From contig JAYRTJ010000014.1 of NCBI GenBank assembly GCA_041919675.1, positions 1 to 48,292 of the forward strand: a DNA stretch of 48,292 nt, in the 5' to 3' direction. The DNA comes from SHVO01 sp041919675 (lineage in GTDB: Bacteria; Pseudomonadota; Alphaproteobacteria; Rhodospirillales; Rhodospirillaceae). This document shows, piece after piece, positions 33,591-43,657 of the stretch. The notes under the pieces were generated by a model that was given only the letters and a program-made list of their open reading frames with translations, had not been told where the DNA came from and did no database searches. Both the position numbers and the translations under genes were made by a program. Positions within the stretch are counted from its first letter, which is position 1, and each line of letters starts with the position of its first letter.

Positions 33591-34808
33591 CTACTTGGCG
33601 ATCCAAATAATCTGATCCGGCCCGCGGCTGCCGTTGATGATCCTCTCCGGCACGCCCACGATGCGCAGCGGCTGATTGTGCATCATGGTCACCGCATACA
33701 GGGCGATCTGATCGATCCCCCAGGAAAGCCGGCCCTCCGCGTGATAGTGCGCGATATAGCCCGCGACGCCGCGCAAATAATCGCGCGCCGCCGGCGTATT
33801 CGCGGCGCCGATACAGGACGCCACCACCTTGTTGCGGACATCGAAGCGCCCCGGCAGCAAGTAGAGCGCGACGTCATATCCTTTGAGGACCTCGAACATG
33901 AAGGCGGCGTCCGCCTTGTAGATCGTATCGGCATCGACCATCCATATGGACGCCGGCGAACTTAAGAGCAGCTGCCAGTACCGAACGAAACGGACCGCGT
34001 GATAGTAACCCCTGGCCTTCGACGATTCGCCGCCGCGCAGGCCGGTCCACTCGCCGGAAAGGCTCCAGGTGAGATTGGGATAAGCCGCGAGACGCCGGGT
34101 CACCTCGGCGCGCTCCTCGGGCGTCATGTCGAAGATATGCAGCGCAAGGCAAACATCGGATCCGTTATGCGCCGCGAAGGAATCCACAAGATCCCAGCCG
34201 AATTTCTGGAAGTAGAAATAATCCGCGCAGGTGAGGATGACACGTTCGATGCCGATAGGAACATCGCGCGTCACCAGCACAGGCGGGAGTCTCATGGCCG
34301 CGTCATGGATTTTTCCGGGAATGGCGGCATGAAACGCCGGATCCAGATTGGCGACGGAGGACGGATGGTCCCCGCTCGCCCGCCGCAATTGCGCGAAGAC
34401 TTTTTCAGCCTCCCCCGTAGCCCCCAGCGCCGTATAGGCATCGGCGAGCAGCACAGCGGCGGGGAAGGACTGCCGGTCCCGCTGCAAAATCGCCGTCGCT
34501 TCACGGATCAGCGCGGCGACTTCGTCCTTCGCGAACCGCACATCGAGATCGGCGAGACTATCGGCATTGGTGATGGAAAGCCCCGCCGCGATCCGGCGCC
34601 GCTTGTCGTGATAGCGCGCGAGCATGTGCCTGTCGTGCAGACGTATCGCCGCGTCAGCCGGAAGTGTGCGCAGGCGCTCCTCGATCAGGGCGAGCATCTC
34701 GCTCTCGAACGCCTCGCCCGCGGCCGCGCAGCAGGTGTAGAGCAAATCGGGATCGTGAGGCGAACGCGCGAGCTGCGCGCAAAGATCTTTGAAATCGAGG
34801 CCGGGCAT
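33591..34808 (-). CDS. Glycosyltransferase-like protein with helical N-terminal domain
   Basis: A 405-residue soluble protein. Residues 1-150 are helical and TPR-like (FPAAVLLADAYTALGATGEA, then EKVFAQLRRASGDHP). From about residue 180 a GT-A-like fold begins (VILTCADYFYFQKFGWDLVD) with a DxD motif in SIWMVDADTIYKAD and a late LSWGIDQIALYAVTM block, which resembles the acceptor side of GT8-type enzymes. Donor and acceptor are unknown. It follows an MFS gene by 18 bases on the same strand. No ribosome site is evident. The call rests on motifs only, so a non-catalytic relative is possible. Confidence 0.65.
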   Translation of the reverse strand: MPGLDFKDLCAQLARSPHDPDLLYTCCAAAGEAFESEMLALIEERLRTLPADAAIRLHDRHMLARYHDKRRRIAAGLSITNADSLADLDVRFAKDEVAALIREATAILQRDRQSFPAAVLLADAYTALGATGEAEKVFAQLRRASGDHPSSVANLDPAFHAAIPGKIHDAAMRLPPVLVTRDVPIGIERVILTCADYFYFQKFGWDLVDSFAAHNGSDVCLALHIFDMTPEERAEVTRRLAAYPNLTWSLSGEWTGLRGGESSKARGYYHAVRFVRYWQLLLSSPASIWMVDADTIYKADAAFMFEVLKGYDVALYLLPGRFDVRNKVVASCIGAANTPAARDYLRGVAGYIAHYHAEGRLSWGIDQIALYAVTMMHNQPLRIVGVPERIINGSRGPDQIIWIAK

Positions 34809-34826
34809 GTAGGGGCAGGTACGGGT

Positions 34827-36140
34827 TCAGTCGTCCATCAGGGCTTTATTCGTGCGGTCGGTCATCAGCAGGGTCGCGACGAAGCTGATGGCGCAGCACA
34901 CCGCCATATAGAAGGCGATGGCGTAGCCGGTCTTGTACTGAGCCAGGAGGGCGGTGGCAATAAGCGGCGCCGGGCCGCCGGCGAAGACCGAGGCGAGTTG
35001 ATAGCCCATGGACGAGCCTGAGTAGCGTAGGCGTCCTTTGAAGCTTTCGGCGATGAGCGCGGCTTGCGGGCCGAACATGATGTCGTGCGGAATGAGCGAG
35101 ACCGCGATGGCGAGGAACGCCCAGGACGGAATCAGGGTGTCGAGCGCCGCAAAATAGAGGAAACCAAAGGCGCCGTTCACGACACAGCCGATCAGATAGG
35201 TCCGCTTGCGGCCCCAGCGGTCGGACAGCCAGCCGAACAGCGGAATGGTGAAACATGAAAGCGCCGCGCAGACCATGACGGCCTGCAGAAGGAAGTCGCG
35301 CTCCATGCCGAGTTGGCCGGTGCCGTAGGAGAAGATGAAAGCCGTGAAGATATAGAACGGCGCCTGCTGACCGGTCCGCGCGAAAGCCGACAACAGAATT
35401 TCGCGCGGATGCTCTTTCATGGCCTGGATAAAGGGTTGACGCTCGATCTTGTTCTCGGCGGCGAGCTTGCGGAAGGTTGGCGTCTCCAGGATCCCCAGGC
35501 GGATATAGAGCCCGACACCCACGAGAAGGATGCTGATCAGGAACGGGATGCGCCAGCCCCAGTCGAAGAAGGCGTCCGCCGAGTAGGCGCTGAAAGCAAG
35601 CACCGCGAGGTTCGCGGTAAACACGCCCATGGGCACGCCCCACTGGGGCCATGACGTGATGAAACCGCGGTGCTTGTCGCTCTTCGCCCACTCCATGGCC
35701 AAGAGAACGGCGCCGCCCCATTCGCCGCCGACGCCGATCCCCTGGATGAAGCGCAGCAGCGTGAGAATGACGGCGCCCCAGATGCCGATGCTTTCATAAG
35801 TCGGGACGAGCCCTACCGCGAAGGTCGCAAGTCCCATGAGAAGGAGCGTCGCGACCAGCGTGCCCTTGCGGCCGATGCGATCGCCGTAGTGGCCGAAGAT
35901 CGCGGCGCCGAGGGGACGCGAGAGGAAGCCGACGAAATAGACGGAGAAGGCTTGCAGGGTCGCCGTCACAGGCTCGGACTGCGGGAAAAAGAGTTTGCCG
36001 AAAACCAGGCCCGTCACCGTCGAGTAGAGGAAGAAGTCGTACCATTCGATGGTACTGCCGATGGCGCTGGCGACGACCGCGCGGTTGAGCTGTTTTCGGT
36101 GGTCCGCCTCGGACAGCTCGGAAAGCGCGGCATCGATCAT
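34827..36140 (-). CDS. MHS-type MFS transporter, copy 1
   Basis: A 437-residue, 12-helix metabolite:proton symporter of the MHS subfamily (KgtP, ShiA, ProP relatives). The hallmark GSTIEWYDFFLYSTVTGLVF opens helix 1, and GHYGDRIGRKGTLVATLLLM is the loop 2-3 motif; GVGGEWGGAVLLAMEW is in the fourth-fifth helix region. I chose the ATG at 36140 because AAGGAG lies eight bases upstream. It ends 18 bases before the glycosyltransferase-like gene and lies 45 bases after its paralogue. Likely substrate: an organic acid or osmolyte, not determined. Confidence 0.9.
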   Translation of the reverse strand: MIDAALSELSEADHRKQLNRAVVASAIGSTIEWYDFFLYSTVTGLVFGKLFFPQSEPVTATLQAFSVYFVGFLSRPLGAAIFGHYGDRIGRKGTLVATLLLMGLATFAVGLVPTYESIGIWGAVILTLLRFIQGIGVGGEWGGAVLLAMEWAKSDKHRGFITSWPQWGVPMGVFTANLAVLAFSAYSADAFFDWGWRIPFLISILLVGVGLYIRLGILETPTFRKLAAENKIERQPFIQAMKEHPREILLSAFARTGQQAPFYIFTAFIFSYGTGQLGMERDFLLQAVMVCAALSCFTIPLFGWLSDRWGRKRTYLIGCVVNGAFGFLYFAALDTLIPSWAFLAIAVSLIPHDIMFGPQAALIAESFKGRLRYSGSSMGYQLASVFAGGPAPLIATALLAQYKTGYAIAFYMAVCCAISFVATLLMTDRTNKALMDD

Positions 36141-36185
36141 CGGCGATACTCCTTCAAAACCGCACACACTTTGCCGGAACCGGTC

Positions 36186-37490
36186 CTAATCGATGTCCTG
36201 GCCGGTCCGATCCTTCAGCATCAGCGTGGCGATGACGCTGACGGCGCAACAAACCGCGAGATAAACGGCGATCGAATAACCGCTGCCCGTCTCGCGCAAC
36301 AAATAAGCCGCAACGATCGGCGCCGGACCGCCGGCGACGATGGCGGTCAACTGGTAGCCGATGGATGAGCCCGAATAGCGCAGCTTGCCGGTGAAGCTTT
36401 CGGCGATGAGCGCGGCTTGCGGGCCGTACATCATGCCCCAAACCAGCAACGACAGCGCGATGGCGAGATAAGTGGCCGCCGGTGACGTCCCCATGACGGC
36501 GAAATAGATGAAACCGACAATCGCGGTGCTGACCACGCCCGCCAGATAAACCTTACGGCGGCCGATGCGGTCGGAGAGATAGCCCGCCAGCGGAATCCAG
36601 ATGAAACCGAGCAGCGCGGCGGCGAGCAGCGCTTCGAGAAGCACTTCGCGTTCGTACTTCAGAGTCTGTGTGCCATAGGTGAGCACGAAGGTGGTGAAGA
36701 TATAAAAGGAGGCGTTTTCACCCACGCGGGCCAGGGCCGAGAGCAGGATTTCGCGCGGATGGCGCTTGATGACTTCCAGCATCGGCGCCTCGGCGATCTC
36801 GTTCTTTTCCTGGAGCTTGCGGAAGGTCGGCGTCTCGACCACGCCTAACCGGATGTACATCCCCACGCCGACGAGAAAGAGGCTGAGGAAGAAGGGAATC
36901 CGCCAGCCGTAGGTAAAGAAGTCGTCGCCGGTCGCGAGACTGACGCCGAGCACGACGAGGTTGGCGAGCGCGAGGCCGAGCGGCACGCCGAACTGCGGCC
37001 AGGAGGCCGCGAAGCCGCGATGTTTATTGGTGCGCGTCCATTCCATGGACATGAGCACCGCGCCGCCCCATTCACCGCCGACGCCGATACCCTGAATGAT
37101 GCGCAGGAGCGCAAGGATCACCGCGCCCCACACGCCGATGCTGTCGTAGGTGGGGACGAGGGCGACGGCAAATGTGGCGATGCCCATGAGCATCAGGGTC
37201 GCAACAAGGCTGGCTTTGCGCCCGATGCGGTCGCCGTAGTGGCCGAAGATGGCCGCGCCCACGGGCCGGGCGACAAACCCCACCGCAAAAGTGATCAACG
37301 CGCCGATGGTGGCGGAGAAGGGATCGGCCTGCGGGAAAAACAATTTTGGCAGGACCAACCCCGCGGCGATGCCGTAGAGGAAGAAATCATACCATTCGAT
37401 GGCGGTGCCCACCGTGCTCGCGATCACGGCGCGGCGCAGATGCTTCTGGTGCGCATCGTCGGACATCGGCTGAGCCGCAACATCGGTCAT
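36186..37490 (-). CDS. MHS-type MFS transporter, copy 2
   Basis: A 434-residue paralogue of the downstream gene; the two share long identical stretches such as FGHYGDRIGRK, IQGIGVGGEWGGAVL and YGPQ/FGPQAALIAESF. Both are MHS-subfamily symporters with TAIEWYDFFLYGI in helix 1. The start at 37490 (MTDVAAQPMSDD) is supported by GGGGGG upstream; a longer frame would enter non-coding sequence. The tandem pair probably arose by local duplication, and divergence in the central loop (residues 205-245) suggests altered substrate preference. Both share orientation and may be one operon with the glycosyltransferase-like gene. Confidence 0.9.
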   Translation of the reverse strand: MTDVAAQPMSDDAHQKHLRRAVIASTVGTAIEWYDFFLYGIAAGLVLPKLFFPQADPFSATIGALITFAVGFVARPVGAAIFGHYGDRIGRKASLVATLMLMGIATFAVALVPTYDSIGVWGAVILALLRIIQGIGVGGEWGGAVLMSMEWTRTNKHRGFAASWPQFGVPLGLALANLVVLGVSLATGDDFFTYGWRIPFFLSLFLVGVGMYIRLGVVETPTFRKLQEKNEIAEAPMLEVIKRHPREILLSALARVGENASFYIFTTFVLTYGTQTLKYEREVLLEALLAAALLGFIWIPLAGYLSDRIGRRKVYLAGVVSTAIVGFIYFAVMGTSPAATYLAIALSLLVWGMMYGPQAALIAESFTGKLRYSGSSIGYQLTAIVAGGPAPIVAAYLLRETGSGYSIAVYLAVCCAVSVIATLMLKDRTGQDID

Positions 37491-37625
37491 CGAACCCCCC
37501 ACACAAACGCTCGAATAGCCATCGGGGTCGCCCTCTCCCCGGCGGCCCGACGCCGTCATTGTCAATAAATCGCGAGGCCAGTCAAAGAATTTGCGGGGGC
37601 GCGGAATATGACGTAGGCAGGGTTC

Positions 37626-38372
37626 ATGGGAACGGAATATCTGCTGCTCGCGGGCGCGGCTTTCCTGGCGGGCGTGATGAACGCGCTGGCCGGCGGGGGC
37701 ACGTTCATCACCTTTCCGGCGCTGGTGTTCACGGGTGTTCCCTCGGTGATCGCCAATGCGTCGAACGCCGTCGCCCTCGTGCCGGCCTCCTTCGCAAGCG
37801 CCTGGGCCTACCGGCGCGACTTCCAGAACGTCGAGAACCTGTCTTTCAAGTCGATGGTGGCCGTGAGCCTGGCCGGCGGCGTCATCGGCGCGGTCCTGCT
37901 GGTGTCCACGCCTGAAACCACCTTCGACGCCCTGGTGCCGTGGCTGCTGCTGGCGGCGACGCTGGTTTTCGCGTTCGGTCCGAAGTTCATCCCGAAGCTG
38001 CGCGAACGCTTCCACATCGGTCCCAATACCCTTCTCTTCCTGCAGTTCTGCGTCGGGATTTACGGCGGCTATTTCGGCGGGGCGATGGGCATCGTCATGC
38101 TGGCCGTCTACAGCCTATTCGGCCTCACCAACCTCAACGCCATGAACGCGATGAAGGCCATGATGGCCGGTTTCATCAACGGCGTGTCGGTCTTCGTGTT
38201 CGTCTTCACCGGCAATGTGGTGTGGAAGCAGACCCTGTTCATGATGGTCTTCGCCATTATCGGCGGCTATTTCGGCGCGCACTATGGCCGCAAGCTGAAC
38301 CCGAAATACCTGCGGGCGCTGATCATCTTCATCAGCACCGTCGTGACGATCGCCTTCTTCGTCAGGCTTTAG
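37626..38372 (+). CDS. TSUP-family permease (TauE/SafE type)
   Basis: A 248-residue membrane protein with the N-terminal family block GVMNALAGGGTFITFPALVF and its repeat in the second half, GGYFGGAMGIVMLAVYSLFG. It belongs to a different TSUP branch from the one at 2048-2812. The substrate is unknown. It is divergent from the MFS pair and its stop codon overlaps that of folC: the four bases TTAG at 38369-38372 close both genes. Confidence 0.88.
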   Translation: MGTEYLLLAGAAFLAGVMNALAGGGTFITFPALVFTGVPSVIANASNAVALVPASFASAWAYRRDFQNVENLSFKSMVAVSLAGGVIGAVLLVSTPETTFDALVPWLLLAATLVFAFGPKFIPKLRERFHIGPNTLLFLQFCVGIYGGYFGGAMGIVMLAVYSLFGLTNLNAMNAMKAMMAGFINGVSVFVFVFTGNVVWKQTLFMMVFAIIGGYFGAHYGRKLNPKYLRALIIFISTVVTIAFFVRL

Positions 38373-39679
38373 CTGTTTTCTCTTAGAATTTCGCCCGCGA
38401 GATAAAGCGAGCCGCAGATAAGCACGCGCGCGCGCTTCTTGCCGCCCGCGACGATCGCTTGCAGCGCCTGCTCGGGCGTCTCGGCCGTGCCCGGCGCGTC
38501 GAAGCCCGCCGCAAGGGCCGCGGCGGCGAGATCGTTGGGCGTGTAGGCCATATCGTTGGCGATGGGCACGGCCGTGAAACTGGCGGCGCGGCGGCTCAAG
38601 GGACGCAAGTAGTCGACCGCGGCCTTGGTGGAGAGCATGCCGCAGATGAGATGCAGCGGCGCGTCCGGCCATTGTTCATCGGCGAGCGCGGCAACCACCT
38701 CGCCGGCGCCGGCATTGTGACCGCCGTCGAGCCAGACTTCCCAGCCTACGGGAAGAAGGCGCGCGAGCGGGCCTTCTTTCAGACGCTGGGCGCGGGCGGG
38801 CCATTCGATATCGCGGAAGCCGCTTCTGACCGCGAACGGCGGGATGGGCAGGCGCGTCTGTTCAAGGGCAGCCAGCGCAAGGCCGGCATTGTCGTATTGA
38901 TGGCGGCCCGGGAGCGCGGGCGTCGGCGCGGACCATTGCGCGCCCTCGCCTTCAAAAAAGAGCGCGCCCGCGCGCGGGTTCGAAATACGCCAATCGCGGT
39001 TCTGGAGTTTCAAGGGCGCACCGATGGCGCGGCAATACTGCTCGATCACCGCAAGCGCCTCGGGCTGCTGCGCAACACTCACGCAAGGCACGCCGGGCTT
39101 CATGATGGCCGCCTTCTCGCCCGCGATGGCGCCAAGGGTATCGCCCAGGTACTGCATGTGGTCCATGGAGATGGAGGCGAGCACCGTAACCAGCGGATTG
39201 GCGACCACGTTGGTCGCATCGAAGCGCCCGCCGAGACCGACTTCCAGCAGCGTCACGTCGGCCGGGATCCGCGCGAAGGCCATGAAGGCCACGGCGGTGG
39301 TGACTTCAAAGAAGGTGATGGGGCGGCCCGCATTCACCTCCTCGACCTTCTCGAGGAGGGCGAGCAACAGCGTTTCATCAATGAGGCCACCCACGAGCCG
39401 AATGCGTTCGGCGAAGCGCACGAGATGCGGTGAGGTATAGACGTGGACCTTGTAGCCGGCGGCTTCGAGCACCGCGCGCATGGTCGCCACGGTCGAGCCC
39501 TTGCCGTTGGTGCCGGCGACGTGAATGACCGGCGGCATGCGCTGTTCGGGATGACCGAGATCGCCGAGCAGCCGGTGCATGCGGTCGAGCGACAGGTCGA
39601 TGAGCTTCGGGAATAGATGTGTCAGCCGTTCGAGCGCGGCATCGACATCGCTGGAGACGGTCACATCGGAGGCGATCAC
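38369..39679 (-). CDS. folC: Folylpolyglutamate / dihydrofolate synthase
   Basis: A 436-residue Mur-ligase-type enzyme. The P-loop is HVAGTNGKGSTVATMRAV near residues 53-70, and the SPHLVRFAERIRL block and EVGLGGRFDATNVV follow, with the DH-containing VLASISMDHMQYLGDTLGAI. It adds glutamate to dihydropteroate and to folates. It is the last gene of the accD-folC end of the minus-strand operon, 86 bases after accD. Confidence 0.95.
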   Translation of the reverse strand: MIASDVTVSSDVDAALERLTHLFPKLIDLSLDRMHRLLGDLGHPEQRMPPVIHVAGTNGKGSTVATMRAVLEAAGYKVHVYTSPHLVRFAERIRLVGGLIDETLLLALLEKVEEVNAGRPITFFEVTTAVAFMAFARIPADVTLLEVGLGGRFDATNVVANPLVTVLASISMDHMQYLGDTLGAIAGEKAAIMKPGVPCVSVAQQPEALAVIEQYCRAIGAPLKLQNRDWRISNPRAGALFFEGEGAQWSAPTPALPGRHQYDNAGLALAALEQTRLPIPPFAVRSGFRDIEWPARAQRLKEGPLARLLPVGWEVWLDGGHNAGAGEVVAALADEQWPDAPLHLICGMLSTKAAVDYLRPLSRRAASFTAVPIANDMAYTPNDLAAAALAAGFDAPGTAETPEQALQAIVAGGKKRARVLICGSLYLAGEILRENS

Positions 39680-39702
39680 GGCCGGCGCCTCACACGCCGG
39701 CC

Positions 39703-39733
39703 GTCATCCCCGGCGAAAGCCGGAGATCCGGGG
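39703..39733. repeat. Dispersed GTCATCCCCGGC-GAAA-GCCGG hairpin repeat
   Basis: A short hairpin, GTCATCCCCGGC then GAAA then GCCGGAGATCCGGGG, with a GNRA-type loop. This GTCATCCCCGGCGAAAGCCGG element is a frequent intergenic repeat in alphaproteobacteria. It lies between accD and folC inside the operon. Confidence 0.6.
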
Positions 39734-39765
39734 TTGCGAGATTGGCGAGGTGCGGCAAAGCCGGA

Positions 39766-40785
39766 CTATTCCGCCGGCGGCGTGTCCGAATCATAGTGAT
39801 CGGCGTCCGGCACGGTCGGATCGGGCGGCGCGAAACGGCCGCCTTCCTCGTCGCGGCGCTTCTTGCGGCGCGCGCTGGGCGGCAAATTGACGACGTCCGC
39901 CGCCGGATTGGTGTGCAGAAGCAGGCCGAGCAACTGGACGAGCTGCGCGCGCAATTCATGGCGCGGCACCACGAGGTCCACCATGCCGTGCTCCATCAGA
40001 TATTCGGAGCGCTGGAAACCTTCGGGCAGTTTCTCGCGGATGGTCTGTTCGATCACGCGCGCGCCGGCGAAGCCGATGATGGCGCCCGGTTCGGCGACCG
40101 CGATATCGCCGAGCATGGCGAAGGAGGCGGTCACGCCGCCCGTGGTCGGGTCGGTGAGAATAACGATATAGGGGAGTCCCTTCTCGCGCACCTTGTTCAC
40201 CGCGACGGTCGTACGCGCCATTTGCATCAGCGAGAGGATGCCTTCCTGCATGCGCGCGCCGCCCGAGGACGGGATCACGATGAGCGGGGCTTCCTGAAGC
40301 ACGGCGAGTTCGGCGGCGGCGACGATGGCCTCGCCGACGGCGGCGCCCATGGAGCCGCCCATGAAGTCGAATTCAAACGCGGCGATGACGACGCCGAGGC
40401 CGCCCATGGCGCCGTGACCGACGACCACGGCGTCTTTCAGGCCGGTCTTGGCCTGCGCGGCCTTGAGACGGTCGGCATAGCGCTTGGTGTCCTTGAACTT
40501 GAGCGGATCGACGGTGACGGGCTGAAGTTCGATCTCGGTCCAGACGCCGTTGTCGAAAAGCATGCGCAGACGGTCGCGCACGGGCATGCGCAGGTGATGG
40601 CCGCAGTGGGTGCAGACGCGGAGATTCTTTTCCAGCTCGCGGTGGAACATCATCTCGCCGCACTTGGTGCACTGGAGCCAGAGGTTGTCGGGAACCTCCT
40701 TCATGGCGGCGGCAGCCGCGCTCGCGCCCTTCTTGTTGCGAAGCTTCTGGATCTTCGGACGGACGAAATTCGTCAACCAGTTCAT
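39766..40785 (-). CDS. accD: Acetyl-CoA carboxylase, carboxyltransferase beta subunit
   Basis: A 339-residue subunit. The zinc ribbon uses C39, C42, C58 and C61 (QCTKCGEMMF and RVCTHCGHHL). The catalytic fold carries GGSMGAAVGEAIVAAAELAV and the SSGGARMQEGILSLMQMA block. With AccA it transfers carboxyl from biotin to acetyl-CoA for fatty acid synthesis. The C-terminal tail (PPSARRKKRRDEEGGRF onward) is charged and probably disordered. It lies 54 bases after trpA. Confidence 0.96.
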   Translation of the reverse strand: MNWLTNFVRPKIQKLRNKKGASAAAAAMKEVPDNLWLQCTKCGEMMFHRELEKNLRVCTHCGHHLRMPVRDRLRMLFDNGVWTEIELQPVTVDPLKFKDTKRYADRLKAAQAKTGLKDAVVVGHGAMGGLGVVIAAFEFDFMGGSMGAAVGEAIVAAAELAVLQEAPLIVIPSSGGARMQEGILSLMQMARTTVAVNKVREKGLPYIVILTDPTTGGVTASFAMLGDIAVAEPGAIIGFAGARVIEQTIREKLPEGFQRSEYLMEHGMVDLVVPRHELRAQLVQLLGLLLHTNPAADVVNLPPSARRKKRRDEEGGRFAPPDPTVPDADHYDSDTPPAE

Positions 40786-40839
40786 GGAGATATTCCTACC
40801 CGCGAATGGGCGTATTCTAACAGAAGTTGAGAGGAAACG

Positions 40840-41681
40840 TCAGGGCCAGGCGCCGTGAACACCTGCGGCCAGGCTTTTGACGAATTCCAGAACCTTAACG
40901 GACAGCCGGCGGTCGAGCGCGCCGTCCTTACCCACGCCCTGGGCGATGATATCGACAATGGCCGAACCCACAACCGCGGCGTCGCAATGCGCGCCGATCG
41001 CCCGCGCCTGTTCGGGCGTGCGGATGCCGAAACCGACGGCAACCGGCAGACCGGTATGGCGGCGCAGGCGCGCCACGGCGTCCTTCACGGCGTTCTCGTC
41101 GGCGGTGGCCGTTCCGGTGACGCCGGTGATGGACACATAATAGACGAAGCCCGAGGCCTCTTTCAGGATCACCGGCAGGCGCTGGTCCGAAGAGGTCGGC
41201 GCCGTCAGGAAGATCATGTGCATGTCGTTGGCGCGAAGATGCACGGTCAGCTCGCCGGCTTCCTCGGGCGGAAGATCGACGACGATCACGCCGTCGACCC
41301 CGGCCACGGCGGCATCCTGCGCGAATTCCTGCGCACCGTAGTGATAGATCGGGTTGTAGTAACCCATGAGGATGATGGGCGTGTCGATCTCGGTCTCGCG
41401 GAACGTTTTCACGGCCGCGAGCACATCGGCGATCTTAGTCTTGTGCTTGAGGGCGCGCTGGCTCGAGAGCTGGATCGCGGGGCCATCGGCCATGGGATCG
41501 GAGAAGGGGATGCCGATCTCGATCAAATCCGCACCGACCGACGGCATGCCTTCCAGGATTTCGCGGAAGACCTCCGGCGTCGGATCGTTCGCGGTGATGA
41601 AGGTCACGAGGCCCGGGCGATTCTTCTTCTTGAGAAGAGCGAAGCGCGTGGCGATACGATCATCGGAACTCACGGCGCCGC

Positions 41682-41685
<4 letters not shown>
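40840..41685 (-). CDS. trpA: Tryptophan synthase alpha chain
   Basis: A 281-residue TIM barrel that cleaves indole-3-glycerol phosphate to indole. The catalytic pair Glu and Asp are in DLIEIGIPFSDPMADGPAIQ, and GVTGTATADENAV is loop 6 with the phosphate site near GFGIRTPEQARAI. The likely start is GTG at 41685, which overlaps the trpB stop as GTGA; GTG at 41673 is another option. The frame stays open far upstream but that part is the shadow of trpB. Confidence 0.95.
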
Positions 41686-42944
<1,259 letters not shown>

Positions 42945-43000
42945 GTGCGGGGCGGGCGTTTTATACCCCTATCCGTACCGGGGAAAAAGCCATAACCGCC

Positions 43001-43654
43001 TTATTTCCGGCTCGAAGCTGCGAGAGCGGTTTTCAGGAAGGCCCTGATTTTCGCGGGGCTTTTGACCCCCGGAGCGGTCTCCACGCCCGAGGACACGTCG
43101 AGCGCGCGCGCGCCGGAGGCCTTGATGGCCGCGGCGACATTGCCGCGCGTCAACCCGCCGGCCAGCATCCAGGAGGTCTTGCCGGCGTAGGTCTTAAGGA
43201 GCGGCCAATCGAAGGCCAGCGCATTGCCGCCCGGGCGCGCCGCGTCCTTCGGGGGCTTGGCGTCGAACAGCAGCCAGTCGGCATGGTCTTCGTAAATCTT
43301 CGCGGCGTGCACATCGCGCGCGGTGGCGACCCCGACGGCCTTGATGACGGGCAGACCCGACAAACGACGCACCTTGTCCACGCGCGCGGGCGTCTCATTG
43401 CCGTGCAGCTGGATCATGCCGAGGCGCGCATGGGCGAGCACGGTCTCGAGCTCGGCGTCGGTCGGGTTCACGAAGAGGCCGACGGACGTCACGCTGCGCG
43501 GGATCTCATTGATGAGCGTACCGGCGGCTTCGGCGGTGATGAAACGCGGCGAGCGGCGGAAGAACACGAAGCCGGTGTAGGCGGCGCCGCCCTCGACGGC
43601 GGCGGCGACGTTGCGCGCATCCTTGAGGCCGCAAATCTTGACGCTGAACTTCAT
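43001..43654 (-). CDS. trpF: Phosphoribosylanthranilate isomerase
   Basis: A 217-residue TIM barrel. The start MKFSVKICGLKDARNV carries the catalytic cysteine, and GFVFFRRSPRFIT and the IQLHGNETPARV block are typical; the late LAGGLTRGNVAAAI and ALDVSSGVETAPGVKS carry the phosphate site and general-acid aspartate. It is 56 bases upstream of trpB and four bases from pyrF. TrpC, TrpD and TrpE are not in the window. Confidence 0.95.
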   Translation of the reverse strand: MKFSVKICGLKDARNVAAAVEGGAAYTGFVFFRRSPRFITAEAAGTLINEIPRSVTSVGLFVNPTDAELETVLAHARLGMIQLHGNETPARVDKVRRLSGLPVIKAVGVATARDVHAAKIYEDHADWLLFDAKPPKDAARPGGNALAFDWPLLKTYAGKTSWMLAGGLTRGNVAAAIKASGARALDVSSGVETAPGVKSPAKIRAFLKTALAASSRK

Positions 43655-43657
43655 GCC

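Noticed and set aside
36186..38015. 609-residue version of the second MFS gene
   Set aside because: The extra N-terminal part is arginine-rich and covers the divergent TSUP gene; the ATG at 37490 has a ribosome site and a normal family length.
42945..43000. Trp attenuator or leader peptide before trpB
   Set aside because: No tryptophan codon run and no terminator with a U tract in the 56 bases.
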